DNA of 43,574 bases, taken from contig QFQX01000039.1 of NCBI GenBank assembly GCA_003248775.1, positions 1 through 43,574 of the forward strand, written 5' to 3'. Origin of the DNA: Shinella sp. GTDB lineage: Bacteria > Pseudomonadota > Alphaproteobacteria > Rhizobiales > Rhizobiaceae. The position numbers were made by a program, and so were the translations under genes. Below the pieces are notes generated by a model, which was not told the origin of the DNA, made no database searches, and saw only the letters and a list, made by a program, of their open reading frames with translations. Positions 19,106-26,935 of this stretch are shown here, one piece after another. Positions within the stretch are counted from its first letter, which is position 1, and the number at the start of each line of letters is the position of its first letter.

Positions 19106-20035
19106 TCAATCCTCGAAGGGAGCGACGACCTTCCGTTCGCCGCAGAGGAAGGCATCCGCCACGAGTCTCAACGGTTGGTAGTCGGTATCGCTTTCACGCG
19201 CGCGGATGAGTGCGCCGAAGCGCTCGTAGATTCCGGCATATTCCCGATCGGGACCTGCCGTATGGAGCGCATCCCCGATATAGAGTTCCGAACCGCCCTT
19301 TGAAAGGCGTAAAGAGCCCCGATTGGTCTCGATCGTGATATCCCAGGTCTGCGGACCCTCCTGGCGCCAGTCGAATTCGGCACTGACGGGAGCGCCATCG
19401 ACGGTGCGCATGGCAATCGAGGCGGCAATCGGCTGCTTTTTGTTTTCCGGGAACTCCAGCGTCGAGCGTTCGACAAGGATCGGACCTGGTACGACCGCAG
19501 TCAGGATCGACAACGCGTTGATGCCCGGATCGAACACGCCGAAACCGCCCGGCTCCCAGATCCACGCCTGACCGGGATGCCAGCGGCGGACGTCTTCCTT
19601 CCACACGATGGACACGGTCCTGATGGTCTTGTCCGAAAGCCAGAGCCGCGCCGGCTCGACGCCGAGCGCAAAGCGCGAGTGCCAGGTGGCGAAAAGCGTC
19701 ACGCCCGCTTCGGCGGCAAGCGCGCTCAGCGCTTCCGCTTCACCGAGCGTGGTTGCCGGCGGCTTTTCCATCAGGACATCGCGGCCGGCGGCAATCGCCT
19801 TCTTCGCCATGTCGAAGCGGACTTCCGGCGGCGTGCAGAGCGATACGACCTTCACATCCGGACGGGCGGCGAGAAAGGCATCGAAGTTTTCGAAGTTCTC
19901 GATGCCATCGACCTTGCCGTGCCGGCTGACGGCGGCGGCGAGCTCGAAATCCGGCCCCCCGGCAATCGAGGGAATGTGCTGGTCGCGGGCAATCTTGCCG
20001 ACGCCCACGAGCGCCAGCGGAATACGCTTCGTCAT
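19106..20035 (-). CDS. Gfo/Idh/MocA-type L-arabinose/D-galactose 1-dehydrogenase
   Basis: This 309-residue oxidoreductase has an N-terminal Rossmann motif (VGVGKIARDQHIPSI) and the conserved EKPP motif. It closely resembles the Azospirillum brasilense L-arabinose 1-dehydrogenase as remembered: LFATWHSRF, WKEDVRRWHPGQ and WIWEPGGFGVFDPGINALSI are hallmark blocks. That enzyme oxidises L-arabinose and D-galactose to their lactones with NAD(P)+, which fits the mixed arabinose/galactose content of this operon. GAGGAG precedes ATG 20035, and the dehydratase stop is 10 bases upstream. No lactonase gene (SMP-30 type) was found nearby, so lactone opening is spontaneous or encoded elsewhere. Confidence 0.88.
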   Translation of the reverse strand: MTKRIPLALVGVGKIARDQHIPSIAGGPDFELAAAVSRHGKVDGIENFENFDAFLAARPDVKVVSLCTPPEVRFDMAKKAIAAGRDVLMEKPPATTLGEAEALSALAAEAGVTLFATWHSRFALGVEPARLWLSDKTIRTVSIVWKEDVRRWHPGQAWIWEPGGFGVFDPGINALSILTAVVPGPILVERSTLEFPENKKQPIAASIAMRTVDGAPVSAEFDWRQEGPQTWDITIETNRGSLRLSKGGSELYIGDALHTAGPDREYAGIYERFGALIRARESDTDYQPLRLVADAFLCGERKVVAPFED

Positions 20036-20045
20036 GGGTCTCTCC

Positions 20046-21791
20046 TCAGTGCGAATCCTTGCCGACGGCGCTGCCGCGACAACCCTTCAGGAAGTCGAAG
20101 TCGGCGCCGGTATCAGCACCTTCGACGTGATCGTGGAAGAGACGCTCGTAACCGCCATTCGGGGCTTCCGAGGCCGGACGCCATGCGGCAAGCCGGCGCT
20201 GCAGCTCGTCATCCGGAATGTCGAGATGGACGCGGCGATTGGCGACGTCGATCTCGATCATGTCGCCATTGCGAACCACGGCGAGCGGACCGCCGACAGC
20301 GGCTTCCGGCGAGGTATGCAGGAGGACGGTGCCATAGGCCGTGCCGGACATGCGGGCATCCGAGATGCGCACCATGTCGGTGATGCCCTTGCGCAGAACC
20401 TTGGGCGGCAGGCCCATGTTGCCGACCTCGGCCATGCCGGGATAGCCGCGCGGGCCACAGTACTTCATGACCATGACGCAGTTTTCGTCGATGTCGAGCG
20501 CTTCGTCGTTGATCTTCGCCTTGTAGTCGTCGATGTCCTCGAACACGACGGCGCGACCGCGATGCTGCATCAGATGCTCGGATGCGGCAGACGGCTTCAG
20601 CACACAGCCCTTCGGAGCAAGGTTACCCTTGAGCACGGCAATGCCGCCATGCTGGGTCAGGGCCTTTTCGACCGGACGGATGACGTCCTCGTTCCAGTTG
20701 CGAACGTCCTTGACCTCATCCCAGATCGGGCCGCCGGAAACGGTCAGCGCGTCCTTGTTGAGCTTGCCGGAATCGCCGAGCATCTTCAGGACGACCGGCA
20801 GGCCGCCGGCATAGAAGAACTCCTCCATCAGATACTCGCCCGACGGCATCAGGTTGACGATGGTCGGGATCTCGCGACCGAGGCGATCCCAGTCGTCGAG
20901 CGAGAGATCGATTCCGGTACGACCGGCAATGGCAAGAAGGTGCACGACCGCATTGGTCGAGCCGCCTATGGCACCGTTGGTGCGGATGGCGTTTTCGAAG
21001 GCAGCCTTGGTCAGGATGTCGGAAGGCTTCAGGTCGTCCTTCACCATCTGTACGATGCGACGGCCGGAAAGCTGCGCCATTACGCGACGACGGCTGTCGA
21101 CAGCCGGAATAGCGGCATTGCCAGAAAGCGTCATGCCGAGCGATTCCATCATCGACGCCATGGTCGAGGCTGTGCCCATCGTGTTGCAGGTACCGGTGGA
21201 GCGCGACATCGAGGCTTCGGCCTCCAGGAATTCCTCCTGGGTCATCTCGCCAGCCTTCACGGCTTCGGAGAATTTCCACAGATGCGTGCCGGAACCGACG
21301 CGCTCGCCGCGGAAGTAACCGTTGAGCATCGGACCGCCGGAAACCATGATCGCCGGCAAGTCGACGGATGCGGCACCCATCAGCAGCGACGGCGTGGTCT
21401 TGTCACAGCCGACGAGAAGCACGACGCCATCCAAAGGCTGGCCGCGGATGGTTTCCTCAACCGCCAGAGCCGCAAGGTTGCGGTACATCATCGCCGTCGG
21501 GCGATAGGTGTTTTCCGAAGCGGAGAAGACAGGCACTTCAAGCGGGAAACCGCCGGCCTCCCAGACACCCGCCTTGACCTTCTCCGCCAGTTCGCGAAGG
21601 TGGCCGTTGCAGGGCGTGAGGTCCGACCACGTGTTGAGGATGCCGATCACCGGACGTCCGTCGAACAGGTCGTGCGGGTAACCCTGGTTCTTCAGCCAGC
21701 CGCGGTGATAGATATTGTCACGCGAGTTGCCGCCGTACCATTCCTGGGATCTCAGTTTGCGTGGCCAAGCTGCCGGTTTGAAAGCGCTCAT
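20046..21791 (-). CDS. L-arabinonate dehydratase (IlvD/Edd family)
   Basis: This 581-residue dehydratase of the IlvD/Edd family strongly resembles the characterised Rhizobium L-arabinonate dehydratase (WPRKLRSQEWYGG, YHRGWLKNQGYPHDLFDGRP, C-terminal FLKGCRG...VGKDSH). It dehydrates L-arabinonate to 2-keto-3-deoxy-L-arabonate, and the family also accepts D-galactonate and D-fuconate. Probable [2Fe-2S] ligands are the cysteines in SDLTPCNGH, VGCDKTTP and GTCNTMG. The KTTP lysine and SDARMSGTA serine belong to the active site. ATG 21791 (MSAFKPAAWPRK) was preferred over 21833, although neither has a strong ribosome-binding site. One dehydratase may serve both sugar branches of the operon. Confidence 0.91.
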   Translation of the reverse strand: MSAFKPAAWPRKLRSQEWYGGNSRDNIYHRGWLKNQGYPHDLFDGRPVIGILNTWSDLTPCNGHLRELAEKVKAGVWEAGGFPLEVPVFSASENTYRPTAMMYRNLAALAVEETIRGQPLDGVVLLVGCDKTTPSLLMGAASVDLPAIMVSGGPMLNGYFRGERVGSGTHLWKFSEAVKAGEMTQEEFLEAEASMSRSTGTCNTMGTASTMASMMESLGMTLSGNAAIPAVDSRRRVMAQLSGRRIVQMVKDDLKPSDILTKAAFENAIRTNGAIGGSTNAVVHLLAIAGRTGIDLSLDDWDRLGREIPTIVNLMPSGEYLMEEFFYAGGLPVVLKMLGDSGKLNKDALTVSGGPIWDEVKDVRNWNEDVIRPVEKALTQHGGIAVLKGNLAPKGCVLKPSAASEHLMQHRGRAVVFEDIDDYKAKINDEALDIDENCVMVMKYCGPRGYPGMAEVGNMGLPPKVLRKGITDMVRISDARMSGTAYGTVLLHTSPEAAVGGPLAVVRNGDMIEIDVANRRVHLDIPDDELQRRLAAWRPASEAPNGGYERLFHDHVEGADTGADFDFLKGCRGSAVGKDSH

Positions 21792-21861
21792 GGCTTGTCT
21801 CGATTCTGTTTGGTCGAAGGGCGGGCGGCTCATGCCGCCCGATTTTGTCCGGAGGCCGCTC

Positions 21862-22827
21862 TCAGAGGGCCTTGACCGCCGGCGTCTGCTCGGCCGCGGT
21901 CTTCAGGGGATTGCTGAGCGCAAGCCCGAACTGGGTCGCGCTGACTTCGAACACGTCGCCGTCCTGCGTCTTGATGCCGTCGGCGAAGGAAAGCGTCGCC
22001 GTGCCGAACATATGCACGTGCAGGTCGCCCGGCTGACGGAAGAGGTCGTATTTGAAGTGGTGGTATTCGAGGTTGGCGATGGTATGGGACATGTTGCCTT
22101 CACCCGAGAGGAAGGGCTTTTCCCAGATCACCTTGCCGTCGCGCAGGATGCGCGAGGCGCCCGTCACGTGTTCCGGCAGTTCACCCACCAGCAGTTCCGG
22201 ACCGAAAGAGGCCGGACGCAGCTTGGAATGGGCGAGATAGAGGTAGTTGATCTTTTCCGTGACGTGGTCGGAAAACTCGTTCGCCAGCGAGAAGCCGATG
22301 CGGAACGCCGTGCCGTCCTCGCCCATCAGGTAGAAGCCTGCAATCTCCGGCTCTTCGCCGCCATCGAGCGCGAAGGAGGGCGATACGAGGGCTTCGCCGG
22401 GGGCGATCGCATTGACACCGGTTCCCTTGTAGAACCATTCCGGCTGCACCCCGGTTTCGCCCGACTTCGGCTTGCCGCCCTCGATGCCCATGCGGAACAT
22501 CTTCATCGAGTCGCTCATGCCGGTGGTATCGGCATGCATGCTGTCGCGGGCAGAAGCCGAACCCGTGTGGGTCAGGCCCGTGCCGGTGAGGAACATATGA
22601 GCGGGATCCGGATGACGGACAGGACAATCGAGCTTGCCGCCCGCAGCAAGTGCCGCGAGATCGACGGCATCGCCGGCACCCTGGCGCTCGATAAGGGCTG
22701 CAATCGAGATCCCCGACGAGATGGCGGCTTTCGCCAGTTCGTAGGTGGATGCGAAGCCCGGAACGAGGCGCGCAGCGTCTCCCTGGCGGCAGATTACCCC
22801 ACCACCCATCAATTGCGACAGATACAT
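21862..22827 (-). CDS. gguC: GguC, FAH-like AraD1-family enzyme
   Basis: This 321-residue protein matches GguC, encoded after the gguAB sugar transporter in Agrobacterium. It belongs to the fumarylacetoacetate hydrolase-like AraD1 group. Features include MYLSQLMGGGVICRQGD at the N-terminus, HADTTGMSDSMKMFRMG, an acidic GGEEPEIAGFYLMGEDG segment and GEGNMSHTIANLEYHHFKYD. In this operon the only unassigned arabinose step is dehydration of 2-keto-3-deoxy-L-arabonate to ketoglutarate semialdehyde. FAH-fold enzymes such as Caulobacter XylX do the equivalent reaction for the xylose intermediate, so GguC is a good candidate (inference). It follows gguB by 10 bases. Confidence 0.87.
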   Translation of the reverse strand: MYLSQLMGGGVICRQGDAARLVPGFASTYELAKAAISSGISIAALIERQGAGDAVDLAALAAGGKLDCPVRHPDPAHMFLTGTGLTHTGSASARDSMHADTTGMSDSMKMFRMGIEGGKPKSGETGVQPEWFYKGTGVNAIAPGEALVSPSFALDGGEEPEIAGFYLMGEDGTAFRIGFSLANEFSDHVTEKINYLYLAHSKLRPASFGPELLVGELPEHVTGASRILRDGKVIWEKPFLSGEGNMSHTIANLEYHHFKYDLFRQPGDLHVHMFGTATLSFADGIKTQDGDVFEVSATQFGLALSNPLKTAAEQTPAVKAL

Positions 22828-22837
22828 GGCCTTTACC

Positions 22838-24049
22838 TCAGACTGCTTTGTTCTTGTTGTAGACGTCGAAGAACACGGCAGCGAGCAGCACCAAGCCCTT
22901 GATGAGCTGCTGGTAGTCGATACCGATACCCATGATCGACATGCCGTTGTTCATGACGCCCATGATGAAGGCGCCGATAACGGCACCCGTGATCTTGCCA
23001 ACGCCACCCGAAGCCGACGCGCCGCCGATGAAGCAGGCCGCGATGACGTCGAGTTCGAAGCCGACGCCAGCCTTCGGGGTCGCCGAGTTCAGGCGGGCCG
23101 CGATGATCATGCCGGCAAGAGCCGCCAGCACGCCCATGTTGACGAAGGTGTAGAAGGTCAGCCGCTCGGTGTTGATGCCCGAGAGCTTCGCAGCCTTCTC
23201 GTTGCCGCCCATCGCGTAGATGCGACGGCCGATGGTCGTACGGGTGGTGACGAAGGAATAGACCGCGATCAGCACGCCCATGACCACCAGAACGTTCGGC
23301 AGGCCGCGATAGGTCGCGAGCTGGTAGCCGAGGAACACGGCGACGACGCTGATGATCAGCATCTGTGCAGCGAAGAACACGAAAGGCTCGTTCGGCGTGC
23401 CGTGACGATCGTTGACCTGGCGCTCACGCATGCCGGAATAGATGGCGAGCGCGACGAGAACGAGAACGACGATCAGCGCGACATAGTTCTGTATAACGCT
23501 CGTTGCCGGATCCGTGAACGACAGGAAGTCCGGGATGAAGCCCGTGGACAACATCTGGAATTCCTTCGGGAACGGACCGATCGGACGTCCTTCGAGCACG
23601 ACATAGGTCAGACCGCGGAAAACCAGCATGCCCGCCAGCGTCACGATGAAGGACGGGATCTTCTGGTATGCTACCCAGTAGCCCTGGGCGGCGCCCATGG
23701 CTGCGCCGAGGATCAGGCAGAGCGGCACGACCAGCGAGAAATGCCAGCCCCATTTCACCAGCATGATCGCCGATATGCCGCCGATGAAGGCGACGATCGA
23801 ACCGACCGACAGGTCGATATGGCCCGCCACGATGATCAGCAGCATGCCCAGCGCCATGATGACGATGAAGGAGTTCTGCAGAACCAGATTGGTGATATTG
23901 ACGGGGCGGAACAGTACGCCGCCGGTCATGTACTGGAAGAACAGCATGATGACCACGAGGGCCAGAAGCAGGCCGTATTCGCGGATGTTCTTCCTGAGGT
24001 AATCGCTGACGGAAACTTTCGGGGTTTCGGTTCTTGTGTCGATTGCCAT
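22838..24049 (-). CDS. gguB: Sugar ABC transporter permease
   Basis: This 403-residue inner-membrane permease of the RbsC/XylH/MglC (BPD_transp_2) type is the single permease of the ChvE-GguAB aldose importer. Multiple hydrophobic segments are visible, with the family blocks LGMLLIIVAGHIDLSVGSIV near residue 85 and AIGGNEKAAKLSGIN-like sequence (YAMGGNEKAAKLSGINTERL) before the coupling region, then CFIGGASASGGVGKITGAVIG. Its ATG overlaps the gguA stop by one base (TAATG), so translation is coupled. The downstream gguC begins 10 bases after its stop. Confidence 0.94.
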   Translation of the reverse strand: MAIDTRTETPKVSVSDYLRKNIREYGLLLALVVIMLFFQYMTGGVLFRPVNITNLVLQNSFIVIMALGMLLIIVAGHIDLSVGSIVAFIGGISAIMLVKWGWHFSLVVPLCLILGAAMGAAQGYWVAYQKIPSFIVTLAGMLVFRGLTYVVLEGRPIGPFPKEFQMLSTGFIPDFLSFTDPATSVIQNYVALIVVLVLVALAIYSGMRERQVNDRHGTPNEPFVFFAAQMLIISVVAVFLGYQLATYRGLPNVLVVMGVLIAVYSFVTTRTTIGRRIYAMGGNEKAAKLSGINTERLTFYTFVNMGVLAALAGMIIAARLNSATPKAGVGFELDVIAACFIGGASASGGVGKITGAVIGAFIMGVMNNGMSIMGIGIDYQQLIKGLVLLAAVFFDVYNKNKAV

Positions 24050-25584
24050 TAGTGTTTCTCCCCCGAGCGCATGATGGCACGCATGATGGTTTCCTGGCTC
24101 GCCTCTTTCTTCGAAAGCTCGGCGACGATCCGGCCTTCGTTCATCACGTAGATGCGGTCACAGGTTCCCAGAAGCTCCGGCATCTCAGACGAGATCATCA
24201 GGATGCCTTTGCCTTCTGCGGCCAGCTGGTTGATGATGGTGTAGATTTCGTATTTAGCACCGATGTCGATACCGCGGGTCGGCTCGTCGAGGATAAGCAC
24301 CTCGGGATTGGTGAAGAGCCACTTCGACAGCACGACCTTCTGCTGGTTGCCGCCCGACAGGTTGACGGTTTCCTGATAGATCGAGTGAGAACGGATGCGC
24401 AGCTTGGTGCGGTAGTCCGACGCGATCGAGGCTTCCTTGCGGTCGTCGATCACGCCATTCGCGGAAACCGCCCGCAGGTTTGCAAGCGTGGTGTTTTCCT
24501 TGATGTTGCTGTTCAACACGAGGCCGAGATGCTTTCGGTCCTCGGTGACATAGGCGAGACCGGCATCGATCGCCCGCGGGATCGTGCTGACGTCGACCGC
24601 CTTGCCGTTCATCAACACGTCGCCGGTGATCTTGTGACCCCAGGAGCGTCCGAAAAGGCTCATCGCGGTTTCGGTACGACCCGCGCCCATCAGGCCGGCA
24701 ATGCCGACGACTTCGCCCGCGCGTACGTTGAAATTGACATCGTGCAGGAATTTACGGTCGCGGTGGTTCTGGTGATAGACGTTCCAGTTCTTCACCTCGA
24801 GCAGTGTTTCGCCGATCTTCGGCTCCCGCGGCGGATAGCGATCTTCCATCGCGCGGCCGACCATGCCGTTGATGATGCGGTCTTCGCTGATATCGCCGGT
24901 GTGACAGTCGAGCGTCTCGACCGTGCCGCCATCGCGCAGAATGGTGATCTGGTCGGCGACCTTGCGGATCTCGTTCAGCTTGTGGGAAATGATGATCGAC
25001 GTCATGCCCTGCTTGCGGAATTCCATCAAGAGGTTGAGCAGGGCGTCGGAATCGGTCTCGTTGAGCGAGGCGGTCGGCTCGTCGAGAATGAGCAGGCGCA
25101 CCTTCTTGGAAAGCGCCTTGGCGATTTCCACCAGCTGCTGCTTGCCGACGCCGATATCGGTGATCAGCGTTGTAGGCGAATCCTTCAGGCCGACCTTGGA
25201 AAGCAGTTCCTGGGTACGGGAAAAGGTCTCGGCCCAGCGGATGACGCCATTGGTCGCGACTTCGTTTCCGAGGAAGATGTTTTCGGCAATCGACAGCAGC
25301 GGCACGAGCGCCAGCTCCTGGTGAATGATGATGATGCCGAGCTCTTCACTATCGGAAATCGTGGAAAAATGACGGACCGTGCCGTCGAAATGAATTTCGC
25401 CTTCATAAGTGCCGGCCGGATAGACGCCGCTGAGCACCTTCATGAGGGTAGACTTGCCGGCACCGTTTTCACCGACCAGAGCGTGGATTTCGCCTTCGCG
25501 GACCTTGAGATTGACGTTGTTCAGGGCCTTCACGCCCGGAAACGTCTTGGTGATGCCACGCATCTCGAGAATGATATTATTCAT
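24049..25584 (-). CDS. gguA: Sugar ABC transporter ATP-binding protein (double ATPase)
   Basis: This 511-residue ATPase has two ABC domains in tandem, as in MglA, XylG and RbsA. The N-terminal domain has Walker A GENGAGKST and Walker B LLILDEPTA. The C-terminal domain has a degenerate P-loop (GLMGAGRTE), a full signature LSGGNQQKV and VLILDEPTRGIDIG. Such asymmetry is normal in this family. ATG 25584 (MNNIILEMRGITKTFPGVKA) was chosen because the ABC domain begins immediately. The frame continues upstream to 25686, but that segment would cross the intercistronic hairpin. It pairs with GguB and the binding protein ChvE. Confidence 0.94.
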   Translation of the reverse strand: MNNIILEMRGITKTFPGVKALNNVNLKVREGEIHALVGENGAGKSTLMKVLSGVYPAGTYEGEIHFDGTVRHFSTISDSEELGIIIIHQELALVPLLSIAENIFLGNEVATNGVIRWAETFSRTQELLSKVGLKDSPTTLITDIGVGKQQLVEIAKALSKKVRLLILDEPTASLNETDSDALLNLLMEFRKQGMTSIIISHKLNEIRKVADQITILRDGGTVETLDCHTGDISEDRIINGMVGRAMEDRYPPREPKIGETLLEVKNWNVYHQNHRDRKFLHDVNFNVRAGEVVGIAGLMGAGRTETAMSLFGRSWGHKITGDVLMNGKAVDVSTIPRAIDAGLAYVTEDRKHLGLVLNSNIKENTTLANLRAVSANGVIDDRKEASIASDYRTKLRIRSHSIYQETVNLSGGNQQKVVLSKWLFTNPEVLILDEPTRGIDIGAKYEIYTIINQLAAEGKGILMISSEMPELLGTCDRIYVMNEGRIVAELSKKEASQETIMRAIMRSGEKH

Positions 25585-25657
25585 GTGCAGAATTCCAGCG
25601 CGGCTGCGGCAATCAAGGCCGGCCAAAAGCGCAAGCTCCCTCAATGCGACGGGAAAG

Positions 25658-25681
25658 GGGTCCGCGACTGATCGCGGACCC
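25658..25681 (-). other. Intercistronic hairpin between chvE and gguA
   Basis: A perfect 10-bp stem (GGGTCCGCGA pairing with TCGCGGACCC) with a four-base loop lies 16 bases after the chvE stop. On the minus strand it is followed only by TTTCCC, so it is likely a partial attenuator or an mRNA 3'-end stabiliser that raises binding-protein over permease levels. Confidence 0.6.
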
Positions 25682-25697
25682 GGCATATTCTAAAGGA

Positions 25698-26768
25698 TCA
25701 GTTGCCGATCTGGTCGGCCGTGTAGTAGCCGGAAGAGATCATGACGTCCTTGACGTTGCTCTTGTCGACTGCAACCGGCTTCAGCAGGTAGGACGGAACG
25801 ACCTTGACACCGTTGTTGTAGGTCTTCGTGTCGTTCACTTCCGGCTCCTTGCCGTCCATGATGGACTCAACCATTTGCACGGCAACCTTGGCCAGTTCGC
25901 GGGTGTCCTTGAACACGGTCGAGTACTGCTCGTCTGCGAGGATCGACTTGACAGACGGCAGCTCGGCGTCCTGACCGGTCACAACCGGCATGACCATGTC
26001 GCCCGAACCGTAGCCGACGCCCTTGAGAGCGGACAGGATACCGATCGACAGACCGTCATAGGGAGACAGAACGCCGTTGACCTTGGCGTCGGTATAGGTC
26101 GAGGACAGCAGGTTTTCCATGCGGGCCTGGGCGACCGTGCCGTCCCAACGCAGCGTGCCGACCTGCTCCATGCCGGTCTGGCCCGACTTGATGACGATGT
26201 CGCCGCTGTCGATCAGGGGCTGCAGGACGGACATTGCGCCGTCGTAGAAGAAGAAGGCGTTGTTATCATCCGGCGAACCGCCGAACAGTTCGACGTTCCA
26301 CGGCTTGGTGTCGGCGAACTTCGCCTTCAGGCCGTTGACCAGGCTGGTAGCCTGAAGAACGCCGACCTGGAAGTTGTCGAAGGTTGCGTAATAGTCGACA
26401 TTGGCGCTCTCACGAATGAGGCGGTCATAGGCAATGACCTTCACGCCGGATTCGCCGGCCTTCTGAAGGATATCCGAGAGCGTCGTACCGTCGATCGCGC
26501 CGATTACGAGAACCTTGGCACCCTTGGTGACCATGTTTTCGATCTGAGCGAGCTGATTGGGAATATCGTCATCGGCAAATTGCAGGTCCGGCGTGAAGCC
26601 GGCTTCTTTGAACAGCTTTTCCATGGTCTCGCCGTCCGAGATCCAGCGCGTCGAAGTCTTCGTCGGCATCGAGATACCGACTACGCCCTTCGTTTATGCG
26701 AATGCCGACGACGCGAATACGGCAACGCCGATAGCGACAGACGCAATAAGACTGCTGATTTTCTTCAT
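25698..26768 (-). pseudogene. chvE: Sugar-binding periplasmic protein ChvE with in-frame TAA at codon 25
   Basis: The full frame would encode 356 residues of the ChvE/xylose-glucose binding protein, which loads aldoses into GguAB and, in Agrobacterium, signals sugars to VirA. Translation from ATG 26768 (preceded by GGGAGGA) gives the signal peptide MKKISSLIASVAIGVAVFAS followed by SAFA. It then meets TAA at 26696-26694, exactly where the mature protein should begin. After the stop the frame continues without interruption (TKGVVGIS, MPTKTSTRWISDG, ELFGGSPDDNNAFFFYDGAM, VVTGQDAELPSVKSIL) to 25698. ChvE homologues usually have Gln at this position (AFAQ), so one CAA-to-TAA change explains it. 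An internal ATG at 26669 could restart translation but would lack the signal peptide and a good ribosome-binding site. Sequencing error or readthrough remain possible. Confidence 0.85.
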
Positions 26769-26879
26769 GGATTCCTCCCTTGGCTGATCGTCCGGCCCCA
26801 GCTCCTTCTGGCAACCGTCCATTGCTAGAACCGGCGCTCGCACAAGCGGCCCCCGATCTCAGGCGAGTCTTAACGGCTC

Positions 26880-26935
26880 GGACATATCGATCAAATGAAT
26901 TATTTGACTTTCTTCATATCATAATTGATATGTCC
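26880..26935. promoter_or_regulatory. Divergent gbpR/chvE control region with nested inverted repeats
   Basis: The AT-rich core of the 161-bp gap holds three dyads. GGACATATC (26880-26888) pairs with GATATGTCC (26927-26935). Inside it lie TCAAAT-N5-ATTTGA (26891-26907) and ATATCA-TAAT-TGATAT (26916-26931). TCAAAT-N5-ATTTGA also satisfies the T-N11-A pattern of LysR-type operators. The last dyad overlaps the likely gbpR start codon, which would suit autoregulation. Confidence 0.55.

Noticed and set aside
19608..21875. 755-codon plus-strand frame across the dehydrogenase and dehydratase genes
   Set aside because: It spans two well-supported minus-strand genes and the gap between them, so it is an antisense artefact.
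22745..24052. 435-codon plus-strand frame opposite gguB
   Set aside because: His/Asp/Arg-rich composition is typical of the complement of a membrane-protein gene; no family resemblance.
26780..26929. Fifty-residue N-terminal extension of GbpR
   Set aside because: It would read through the divergent promoter dyads, is unlike LysR N-termini and lies upstream of the helix-turn-helix start.
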